Positions 1 to 4,209 of a DNA stretch of 6,029 bases are shown here, in pieces. The position numbers were made by a program, and so were the translations under genes. Each line of letters starts with the position of its first letter. Position 1 is the stretch's first letter. The DNA comes from CAZVWJ01 sp964631325. Its GTDB lineage: Bacteria; T1Sed10-126. The DNA lies in contig CAZVWJ010000090.1 of the NCBI GenBank assembly GCA_964631325.1, positions 1 to 6,029 on the forward strand, in the 5' to 3' direction. A model generated the notes under the pieces. The model was given only the letters and a program-made list of their open reading frames with translations. It was not told the origin of the DNA and searched no databases.

Positions 1-8
1 CTCTGAGG

Positions 9-53
9 TTTAGGTTTTCAAAACCGGCTCATCCTGAGCCTTGAAAACCTAAA
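9..53. repeat. Long two-part hairpin (inverted repeat)
   Basis: A perfect 13-bp inverted repeat (arms 9-21 and 41-53, TTTAGGTTTTCAA and its complement) encloses a second 6-bp stem (GGCTCA at 26-31 with TGAGCC at 35-40) closed by a TCC loop. A four-base bulge (22-25) lies on one side only. Neither strand has a T-run in the place expected for an intrinsic terminator, so I do not call it one. It could be a REP-like palindrome or the end of a mobile element cut by the window edge. The structure is certain; its role is unknown. Confidence 0.6.
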
Positions 54-243
54 AAACCGTCAACAGGGGGTCCAATTCGCTGAAAAATGTTGTAGTATTA
101 AAGGACACGCTAAACAGTTACGAATGGAGATTAGGTAAGGCAACATTAAGATGGGCTATTATTGGCATAATTCCAAAATTAAAAGTGTAGAGCTTCTGAA
201 CTAAAAAATAATCGTGCTAATTAGAATGATCTCAGAGAATTTC

Positions 244-456
244 TCAGGAAACTTTACGCAATTCGTAGATTTCTCCGTGTTGCGCGGCGGTATTTAAGTC
301 TCCATCTTTAAGCGCCTGGCGAACTTTATCCAGTTTATGAGCTTCTTCTAACTCGAGATAAGGGGACCAACCGGTTTCATCTTCAATTAATTCAACCTTC
401 ACCTTGGCCATATAACCGCCAGCATGGACGCGCTTGGTTTTCGTCTGTTTACTCAT
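244..456 (-). CDS. Small putative antitoxin, partner of the DUF4258 protein
   Basis: A 70-aa protein encoded directly after the DUF4258 gene. The start codon overlaps the upstream stop as TAATG, and a strong GGAGG site (465-469) lies 8 nt before it, inside the end of the toxin gene, so it should be well translated. The N-terminus is basic (Lys/Arg in residues 3-9). A second in-frame ATG at codon 16 begins a recognisable core, MAKVKVELIEDETGWSPYL, followed by a predicted helix (about 36-50, KLDKVRQALKDGDL) and a C-terminal strand ending YELRKV. I recall similar small proteins next to DUF4258 genes in environmental bacteria, but know no named family. No CxxC motif is present, so it is not a YgiT/MqsA-type zinc-finger antitoxin, and no AbrB or RHH signature is obvious. 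The antitoxin role is inferred from gene pairing. The true start could be codon 16. Confidence 0.72.
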   Translation of the reverse strand: MSKQTKTKRVHAGGYMAKVKVELIEDETGWSPYLELEEAHKLDKVRQALKDGDLNTAAQHGEIYELRKVS

Positions 457-779
457 TAATTTTGCCTCCGAGTAAAATTTTCATCCCATTGTTCAGGATC
501 CGGTCGGTAAGCAGTTACCAGAACCGTCGGTTTATCATATCCTCTGGGAATTCCCCACACCGTATGAACGGGTAGCCCCGATTTATCCTTCTGCAGAAAT
601 AATGCGCAGGGGCCTTTCGGATAATCTGGATATTTTTCCAGAAGCTGGGCATCTTTAGAGCCAGCAAGTATTTCCTTAACGGACAAATCATCTTCCGCCA
701 ACTCGTCATAACCATGTTCTGAAATTCGTACTTCTCCAGTTTCTAAATTTTGCTGAATTTTTGAGTAAAAATCATCCAT
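456..779 (-). CDS. DUF4258 domain protein, putative RNase-type toxin
   Basis: A 107-aa protein with the layout of DUF4258. An early helix carries the conserved His in RISEHGYDELAEDDL (residues 18-32). The EKYPDYPKGP turn follows (48-57), then a strand with LPVHTVWGI (69-77) and the closing strand TVLVTAYRPDPEQW (85-98). From established knowledge, DUF4258 proteins are grouped with RelE/MqsR-like small RNases and are often found in TA-like pairs; activity here is inferred. The gene is first in a two-gene operon with the 70-aa protein, sharing one base at 456. Its own Shine-Dalgarno site is poor (only an AGAAAG stretch upstream), in contrast to the strong site of the second gene. Its promoter lies at 828-856. 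An alternative role as an uncharacterised small accessory protein cannot be excluded. Confidence 0.8.
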   Translation of the reverse strand: MDDFYSKIQQNLETGEVRISEHGYDELAEDDLSVKEILAGSKDAQLLEKYPDYPKGPCALFLQKDKSGLPVHTVWGIPRGYDKPTVLVTAYRPDPEQWDENFTRRQN

Positions 780-822
780 TTTAAAGACTTTCTACTTCAT
801 TATAAATTTTATCTAGAACTCA

Positions 823-862
823 CTATAAGTATAGAAGAAAAATAGATAGTTAGCAAATTTGC
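823..862 (-). promoter_or_regulatory. Promoter and palindromic operator candidates for the DUF4258 operon
   Basis: Reading on the minus strand, TTGCTA (851-856) and TATACT (828-833) are separated by exactly 17 bp and lie about 50 bp before the ATG at 779. Two inverted repeats overlap it: CTATA-AG-TATAG at 823-834 covers the -10, and the perfect 10-bp palindrome GCAAATTTGC at 853-862 covers the -35. Palindromes over core promoter elements are typical of TA autoregulation. The same -35, spacer and -10 occur at 2258-2286. Confidence 0.6.
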
Positions 863-896
863 AATTTGTCAACGCTGTATCTGGAAATTTTGTGGT

Positions 897-1165
897 CTTG
901 ATTGAGCGCTTTATGGAGTGGAGAAAATTGGCGGGGACATACTCGCAGAGGCGAGTAGGCGTAGAGACGAAGAGGGTGAACAGCGCAGTTGATAGTTAAT
1001 GGTTGATGGTTGAAAGTTGAGTTCAAGATAGAGCGGAGTGATTGAGGGATTGAGGAAAATCAAAACCAATAACCTTATAGCTCGCAGATTAACGCGGATA
1101 GGCGCGGAAAACTCGAAGAGGTGAAAAGGCGCGAAGAAACACCGTAAGAGCGAAAAGGCGGATAA
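897..1165. repeat. Degenerate intergenic repeat tract (member of the dispersed family)
   Basis: This tract fills most of the 516-bp gap between modules 1 and 2. Purine-rich words such as GAGGCGAGTAGGCG and GACGAAGAGGG appear around 945-975. Then comes a run of 'gttgatggttgaaagttgagttcaa' type sequence (about 989-1026), also present at 5012-5031. A 33-bp block at 1057-1089 recurs at 3887-3919 with three mismatches. The order of sub-blocks matches the tracts near 2600-2960 and 4900-5100. No coding potential is seen on either strand. Confidence 0.65.
1057..1089 (+). repeat. 33-bp dispersed repeat block, copy 1
   Basis: The block opens with the 16-mer AAATCAAAACCAATAA, followed by TTATAGCTC and CAGAT. 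It recurs at 3887-3919 with three mismatches (CC/TT and G/T). Both copies are preceded by 'gagcgg..gattgag' and followed by GC-rich 'gcgcag/gcgg' words, so the homology extends beyond the core. Confidence 0.75.
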
Positions 1166-1185
1166 ATCGTGATTGGAGGATGAAA

Positions 1186-1213
1186 CAAAAATAAAATTCT
1201 GAATTCGATTCAG
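1186..1213 (-). terminator. Weak candidate intrinsic terminator after the module 2 antitoxin
   Basis: On the minus strand, CTGAAT-CGA-ATTCAG (1199-1213) forms a 6-bp stem with a three-base loop. It is followed by the T-rich tail AATTTTATTTTTG (1186-1198), about 83 nt past the stop at 1296. The stem is AT-rich and short, so termination may be inefficient. Confidence 0.4.
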
Positions 1214-1295
1214 GCCGTATTTTCCCAGTTATAAGCTAACTTCGAAGATTGAGTGACGGAGAGTTGAATGATGGAACAGAAATTGAATATAGTTT

Positions 1296-1574
1296 TCAGG
1301 CTAATTTTCTTTTTGATGGGGGGAAACAATCCGGGAGATGTTTTAAGAAAAGATGTTTATGTTCGGAAGAAAGGTTTTCATACTGATTAAGAAATTCCTC
1401 CCTGGAGATGCGGCCTAACTGCAAATCAGCCAGCAGACTATCTACTTCTCCGGGCAAAAACTCATCAGTTACATTTACATAATTTTCCTCATAATATCCA
1501 GAATCCTCCTGTATTTTTTCCCATTCTTTCTCAGCTTTTTTACGATCTTCCTCAGTTACTTTTGAATCAGACAT
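1296..1574 (-). CDS. Acidic small protein, putative antitoxin of the DUF4258-like pair
   Basis: A 92-aa, strongly acidic protein. The N-terminal part (about 5-25) is a charged amphipathic helix of Glu/Lys runs. A middle segment (about 35-68) reads as two helices (PGEVDSLLADLQLG and SREEFLNQYENL), and the C-terminus is short and basic (SKRKLA). The start overlaps the upstream stop as TAATG, with a strong GGGAGGA site (1581-1587) 6 nt away inside the preceding gene. I recognise no named antitoxin family and see no DNA-binding signature. The role is inferred from tight coupling to a basic DUF4258-like protein, the opposite charges, and the same gene order and translation layout as module 1. It could instead be an unrelated small protein of unknown function. 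Confidence 0.68.
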   Translation of the reverse strand: MSDSKVTEEDRKKAEKEWEKIQEDSGYYEENYVNVTDEFLPGEVDSLLADLQLGRISREEFLNQYENLSSEHKHLFLKHLPDCFPPSKRKLA

Positions 1575-1840
1575 TATTTATCCTCCCAGGCAGTGACAAC
1601 TTCTGACCAATATGGCTTACCACTTCTAAGTTTAACACATACAACAAGTGTTTTCCCATTATAAGCTCGGCCTTTAACAAATAAATCGGCTTTACCGCTG
1701 CCTTTATTTCGTTCTATACGTTTTGCGGGATCACTCAATACTTCCCTGATTTCTCGTTCTTTAATGTGGCCCCGACCGGATCTTGATTTAATATGGTCCA
1801 GAGCTTTCTCAGTAATCAGTGCTGGAAGAATTTTTCTCAT
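1574..1840 (-). CDS. DUF4258-like basic protein, putative toxin
   Basis: An 88-aa basic protein with the same overall plan as DUF4258. An early helix carries a His (LITEKALDHIKSR, residues 8-20), a second helix follows (EREIREVLSDP, 28-38), then a basic turn (RIERNKGSGKADLF) and two strands ending in TLVVCVKL and YWSEVVTAWE (64-86). The closing 'VVTAW' strand corresponds to 'LVTAYRPD' in the module 1 protein. Family assignment is moderate and RNase activity is inference. There is no usable Shine-Dalgarno before the ATG (upstream sequence GACACAATAAAATG). No separate promoter is visible: the gene begins one base after the decayed DUF5615 fragment (1842-1910), so it is probably transcribed from the DUF433 promoter at 2258-2286. 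Confidence 0.7.
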   Translation of the reverse strand: MRKILPALITEKALDHIKSRSGRGHIKEREIREVLSDPAKRIERNKGSGKADLFVKGRAYNGKTLVVCVKLRSGKPYWSEVVTAWEDK

Positions 1841-1841
1841 T

Positions 1842-1910
1842 TTATTGTGTCAAAAAGATATTTACAAAACTGATGCGCATCGCCTCTTCATCAATATAAA
1901 GATCAAACAT
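1842..1910 (-). pseudogene. Truncated DUF5615 (PIN-like) toxin remnant
   Basis: A 22-codon reading frame starts as TAATG on the stop of the DUF433 gene, the position where a DUF5615 toxin normally sits. Its product begins MFDLYIDEEAMRISFVN. This matches, from family knowledge, the start of DUF5615 toxins ('LY[MI]DED.M...LV'), including the Asp-Glu pair of the PIN-like active site. After about residue 16 the resemblance ends, and the frame stops at TAA (1842-1844) just before the next gene. A full toxin has roughly 70-120 residues (118 in the intact module 4), so most of the gene and the rest of its active site are gone. The sharp end and the adjoining unrelated module suggest deletion. Translation of the stub is possible, but toxicity is not expected. 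Confidence 0.72.
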
Positions 1911-2221
1911 TAACTGGCAGCAGTTTGTTGATTTTGTTCAGCAACATTCTCGTCAAAAGACGGATCAGCCATTTCTTCCTGATGAAGTTTATCGTCTATT
2001 TCTTTCCTGTGGACCTGGTAATAAGTCAGGGCAGCAAAAACTTGTTCAAGATTTAAATGTGGATATTCAGCAGCAATTTCTTCCGGAGAAAGTCCAGCAG
2101 TATACCAACCGGCAATACGCTTGACCAAACACCCGGTTCCTTTAACCACTGCCTGCCCATCTTTAATTTCAGGATTAACTTCAATATACTCTTCAATATT
2201 TGGAAATTTGTTTTCGGACAT
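1910..2221 (-). CDS. DUF433 antitoxin, orphaned by loss of its toxin
   Basis: A 103-aa protein with a DUF433 domain at about 13-75: VNPEIKDGQAVVKGTG (15-30), an LSPEEIAAEYPHL segment (44-56), and a helix VFAALTYYQVHRKEID (61-76). It resembles the DUF433 subgroup ending 'AALAYY..H..E.D' that pairs with DUF5615 toxins. The usual GTR motif reads GTG-C (28-31), so its Arg is lost. An acidic, Gln-rich tail (81-103) follows the domain. DUF433 proteins are small HTH-like antitoxins (VapB45-like) that repress their own operon. The start is supported by GGGAG (2231-2235) 9 nt upstream. The partner is only a fragment (1842-1910), so the gene is either an orphan repressor or in early decay. Confidence 0.85.
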   Translation of the reverse strand: MSENKFPNIEEYIEVNPEIKDGQAVVKGTGCLVKRIAGWYTAGLSPEEIAAEYPHLNLEQVFAALTYYQVHRKEIDDKLHQEEMADPSFDENVAEQNQQTAAS

Positions 2222-2245
2222 AAATAGTTTCTCCCAAATTTATCA

Positions 2246-2286
2246 ACTTTATATTAAAGTATACGGGAAAATATTAAAGTTAGCAA
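2246..2286 (-). promoter_or_regulatory. Promoter and operator candidates for the DUF433 operon
   Basis: On the minus strand, -35 TTGCTA (2281-2286) and -10 TATACT (2258-2263) are 17 bp apart. They lie about 40 bp before the start at 2221 and are identical in elements and spacing to 828-856. A perfect inverted repeat, ACTTTA-TAT-TAAAGT (2246-2260), overlaps the -10. The 10-mer ATATTAAAGT is repeated directly at 2251-2260 and 2271-2280, exactly 20 bp apart (about two helical turns), which suits binding of a repressor dimer of dimers. Confidence 0.6.
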
Positions 2287-2306
2287 ATTTTAGGTCTAAA
2301 AATTAA

Positions 2307-2511
2307 GGCTCTGTAGAGATCCGCTGCTGTAAACAGATTGAGCCCACAGGTAATGTTCCTCATTCTCGTTCGACCTCCTGTCGAACTCCGAGGTATAGAC
2401 GGTTATTGAAAGCCCTCCAGGCAATAACCGTCTATAAATCCGGAGAAATACCAGTGCGCTCAATCTTACCGAACAATATAGTAAGAATAAGGTTTTCTAC
2501 AGAGTGTAACG
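2307..2511. mobile_element. MITE-like element with nested inverted repeats
   Basis: About 200 bp fold back on themselves in nested arms: CTCTGTAGA at 2309-2317 with its complement at 2496-2504; a 20-bp imperfect pair (2335-2354 with 2447-2466, 17 of 20 identical) starting AGATTGAGC; CTCCG/CGGAG (2386-2390/2441-2445); and a perfect 15-bp central hairpin (2394-2408 with 2422-2436, arm TATAGACGGTTATTG). A side hairpin, GTTCGAC/GTCGAAC, sits at 2368-2386. No ORF is inside. The architecture suits a miniature inverted-repeat element mobilised in trans, or a highly structured RNA. The 6-mer AATTAA flanks both sides (2301-2306 and 2517-2522) but does not abut symmetrical ends, so a target-site duplication is unproven. 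Confidence 0.5.
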
Positions 2512-2541
2512 CCTCGAATTAAAGGAGAGAGCAAAAGATTC

Positions 2542-2571
2542 CCTCGAGGGTATAATAGTTTAATAACTTTA
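2542..2571 (+). repeat. 30-bp dispersed repeat head, copy A
   Basis: Thirty bases starting CCTCGAGGGTATAATAG are identical to 4854-4883. Copy A extends to a perfect palindrome, CCCTCGAGGG (2541-2550). After a diverged stretch of ~45-60 bp, both copies resume with TTTTCTTGAG and a G-rich 'ttggttgggagg' segment, then 'gaagaggcg' words. A TATAAT hexamer lies inside, but no -35 stands at the right distance upstream. Confidence 0.85.
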
Positions 2572-2660
2572 CTTCTGATTTTGCTTCCGCTCAATCAAAC
2601 GGATTTATGGAGTTTTCTTGAGGGAGGATTATAGCTTAGATTGGTTGGGAGGTGGGGGAA

Positions 2661-2880
2661 GACTCGAAGAGGCGAGCAGGCGCAGAGGCGAAGAGGCGAA
2701 GGTGCGAAACAGCGTAAGAGCGAAGAGCAACTCAGAGAGGCGCGGGAAGTCTCGAAGAGGCGACGAGGCGAGCATGCGAAGAGGCGAAGGTGCGAAACAG
2801 CGTAGGAGCGAAGAGCAACTCAGAGAGGCGCGGGAAGTCTCGAAGAGGCGACGAGGCGGAGAGACGAAACGGCGTAAACC
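2661..2880 (+). repeat. Tandem repeat, 88-bp period (about 2.4 units)
   Basis: The segment 2688-2770 recurs at 2776-2858 with a single mismatch over 83 bp. The phase extends back to 2661, with looser matches, and forward to about 2880. Units are made of shorter words (gaagaggcg, gcgaaac, gagcaac), so this is a recent duplication inside an older simple-repeat tract. An open frame at 2618-2890 over it (RRGEEAK-type peptides) is a by-product of repeat composition and is not called as a gene. The tract continues less regularly to about 2960. Together with the MITE-like element and the 30-bp head it fills the gap 2287-2986. Confidence 0.85.
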
Positions 2881-2986
2881 CCATAGTTAGCGCAAAGGCG
2901 CGGAGGCGGAGTGGCGATGAAGCAGAGCAAGGGAGCTTGAGAGCAGGAGAGCATGAGTGAAAGCAGAATTTTAAGAAAGAATTGAA

Positions 2987-3343
2987 TCAGGAGCTGCGAA
3001 TGCGCAGGCCCGCCTCACTGAGCACAACGGTTTTCCCAGACAACTCCTCCAGTGACCTGTTATCCAAAAAAGAAGTTAATAAACGCTTAAAAGTAGGTAA
3101 GCTTTCATAAACTGGCCGAAGTAGCATAACGCCGTGGTGAGAGCCGGGAGGATATTTTCTTATATCAGCAAATTCTTTGTCCGCAGTTACAAGGAACTGC
3201 CCTGCTTCCTGGACAACAGGCCAGAGTTGCTCATCAGAAGTTCCAGCCATTTTTTGATCATAAACAGTAGAAGCTTCATGACCATATTCAGCAAACAAAG
3301 GTTTGAGTTGCTGGGAAAGCTGTTCGTCTAATTTTATCTTCAC
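2987..3343 (-). CDS. DUF5615 PIN-like toxin
   Basis: A 118-aa protein of the DUF5615 family, a PIN-like nuclease toxin group (VapC45-like) normally paired with DUF433. Family marks in order: N-terminal LDEQL with Asp6-Glu7, GHEASTV (21-27), TSDEQLW (35-41, Asp37), LVTADKEF (51-58, Asp55), and HHGVMLL (69-75). The acidic residues are where the metal-binding set of PIN-like domains is expected, so the gene looks intact. The start is GTG at 3343, directly after the DUF433 stop (TAAGTG), which implies translational coupling. The predicted role is RNA cleavage neutralised by the upstream DUF433 protein; the target is unknown. Downstream lies repeat-rich sequence with no clear terminator. Confidence 0.85.
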   Translation of the reverse strand: MKIKLDEQLSQQLKPLFAEYGHEASTVYDQKMAGTSDEQLWPVVQEAGQFLVTADKEFADIRKYPPGSHHGVMLLRPVYESLPTFKRLLTSFLDNRSLEELSGKTVVLSEAGLRIRSS

Positions 3344-3580
3344 TTATACGGCTTGGCCGTAGCGAATGTCGTCCTGGGCTGATTCCGCAGCATATTTTAA
3401 ACAAGCCCGGATATCTTTTTGGCTAATTTGTGGATAAGCATCAAGTAGCTCTGGCTCTGTCATTCCATCAGCTATACTTCCTACAATTACGGCCACAGAA
3501 ACTCTAGTCCCCTTGATTACAGGTTCGCCTCCCATGATTTCAGGATCAGACTCCACCCTGTTTCGCCAATTATCTTCCAT
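3344..3580 (-). CDS. DUF433 antitoxin of the intact DUF433/DUF5615 pair
   Basis: A 78-aa protein that is almost all DUF433 domain: VESDPEIMGGEPVIKGTRVSV (about 9-29, with the canonical GTR), a helix-turn region GMTEPELLDAYPQISQKDI, and a helix ACLKYAAESA. It is likely a small HTH-like antitoxin that binds the DUF5615 protein and represses the operon. I chose the ATG at 3580 because GGGTGA (3588-3593) sits 7 nt before it and the family usually begins close to the 'sDPei' motif. An in-frame ATG at 3595 would add five residues (MGEII), but it overlaps that ribosome site and has none of its own. Unlike the DUF433 protein at 1910-2221 it has no acidic tail, so the two pairs are not recent copies. 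Confidence 0.85.
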   Translation of the reverse strand: MEDNWRNRVESDPEIMGGEPVIKGTRVSVAVIVGSIADGMTEPELLDAYPQISQKDIRACLKYAAESAQDDIRYGQAV

Positions 3581-3622
3581 AATAATTTCACCCATAATAA
3601 TTGTGTCAACATGGAACTTTAC

Positions 3623-3640
3623 TCTGCCTATTCTGCCTAT
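3623..3640. repeat. Tandem 9-bp direct repeat, operator candidate
   Basis: TCTGCCTAT occurs twice without a gap (3623-3631 and 3632-3640), about 45 bp upstream of the DUF433 start at 3580. A short tandem repeat here could be a binding site for the DUF433 repressor. I could not place a convincing -35/-10 pair for this operon; a TATAAT lies farther off, within the palindrome ATTATATAAT at 3694-3703. Confidence 0.4.
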
Positions 3641-3706
3641 AAGGATAAAACATTCCTGTCTCCATTTCCAGATCCAAAGCCGTGATCGACAAAATTATAT
3701 AATATC

Positions 3707-3815
3707 ATGACTAAGTGATGGGCCGTGTTCCGGGTTGGGGAACGTGAATCGTGAGGCCGTGATGAGGTGCCGGAGGCAGAGCCTCCGGTGTTGCGTGTTT
3801 CGGGTTGCGGGTTAC
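3707..3815. repeat. Degenerate repeat tract with a strong hairpin
   Basis: CCGGAGGC (3770-3777) and GCCTCCGG (3781-3788) form a perfect 8-bp stem closed by AGA. The hairpin is flanked by words such as 'gccgtgatgaggtg' (13 of 14 bases shared with 5055-5068) and by 'gcgtgtttcgggttgcgggttacgtgtt'-type sequence. It is a REP-like palindrome within a dispersed repeat. There is no T-tail on either strand. Together with 3848-3930 it occupies the divergent 410-bp gap between modules 4 and 5. Confidence 0.6.
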
Positions 3816-3886
3816 GTGTTAGAAATTAAATCAAAACAAGAATAACGCAAAGGTGCAAAGGCGCAGAGAAGAGCGGGGATTGAGTG

Positions 3887-3919
3887 AAATCAAAACCAAT
3901 AATTTTATAGCTCTCAGAT
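3887..3919 (+). repeat. 33-bp dispersed repeat block, copy 2
   Basis: This block has three mismatches to 1057-1089 over 33 bp. The preceding 'gagcgggg attgag' (3871-3884) and following 'agcgcagatt' also correspond to copy 1. The repeat ends about 70 bp before the antitoxin start at 3991, close to where its promoter should lie. Confidence 0.75.
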
Positions 3920-3978
3920 CAGCGCAGATTAAATATATTTTTCTTTACTTTTCCTAATATATGTTTTACTTTTTTATC

Positions 3979-3985
3979 GAGGTGG
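3979..3985 (+). promoter_or_regulatory. Ribosome binding site fixing the AbrB-type antitoxin start
   Basis: GAGGTGG stands 5 nt before the ATG at 3991. The longer frame beginning at 3961 would carry a hydrophobic extension absent from the family and has no such site, so 3991 is preferred. Confidence 0.8.
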
Positions 3986-3990
3986 TTAAA

Positions 3991-4209
3991 ATGAAGGTAT
4001 CCAGCAAAGGTCAAATAACTATCCCTAAGGAAGTTAGGGACAAGCTTGAGCTTGAGCCAGGTGAAGAAGTTCAATTTGAAGAGACCGAACAAGGATTTAT
4101 AATAAAACGAAAACCGGAAGCAGCTTTCCCACCCGAGGATATCCAGGCGGATGCGCCTCTAACAGAGGAGACTTCGAAGGCCCTGAAACTTACCCGGGGG
4201 CAACTTTAA
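3991..4209 (+). CDS. vapB: AbrB/MazE (SpoVT-type) antitoxin of the VapBC pair
   Basis: A 72-aa protein. Residues 1-43 form a typical swapped-hairpin AbrB DNA-binding domain: KVSSKGQITIPKEVRDKLEL, then PGEEVQFEETEQGFIIKRK. The rest (about 44-72) is a flexible acidic tail, the part that in such antitoxins wraps around the toxin. It is followed at once by a PIN toxin gene (TAA then ATG, no gap), so it is the antitoxin and probable autorepressor of that operon. I see no clear sigma70 promoter upstream; the AT-rich segment 3931-3975 contains TAATAT (3955-3960) and repeated TTACTTTT words (3945 and 3966) that could be operator sites. Confidence 0.9.
   Translation: MKVSSKGQITIPKEVRDKLELEPGEEVQFEETEQGFIIKRKPEAAFPPEDIQADAPLTEETSKALKLTRGQL

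Noticed and set aside
66..90. Insertion-sequence terminal repeat of the IS21 type
   Set aside because: GGGGGTCCAATTCGCTGAAAA only recalls such ends from memory; no transposase, second end or target duplication is visible.
2551..2556. Promoter in the 30-bp repeat head (TATAAT)
   Set aside because: No -35-like hexamer occurs 16-18 bp upstream in either copy, and no gene follows on that strand.
2661..2880. Possible CRISPR array
   Set aside because: The repeats are 83-88 bp with a nearly identical whole unit and no unique spacers, and no cas gene is present.
2618..2890. Plus-strand open frame of 90 codons, Arg/Glu-rich
   Set aside because: It runs exactly over the tandem repeat, has no family match, and its composition follows the repeat words. 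It looks like a spurious frame.
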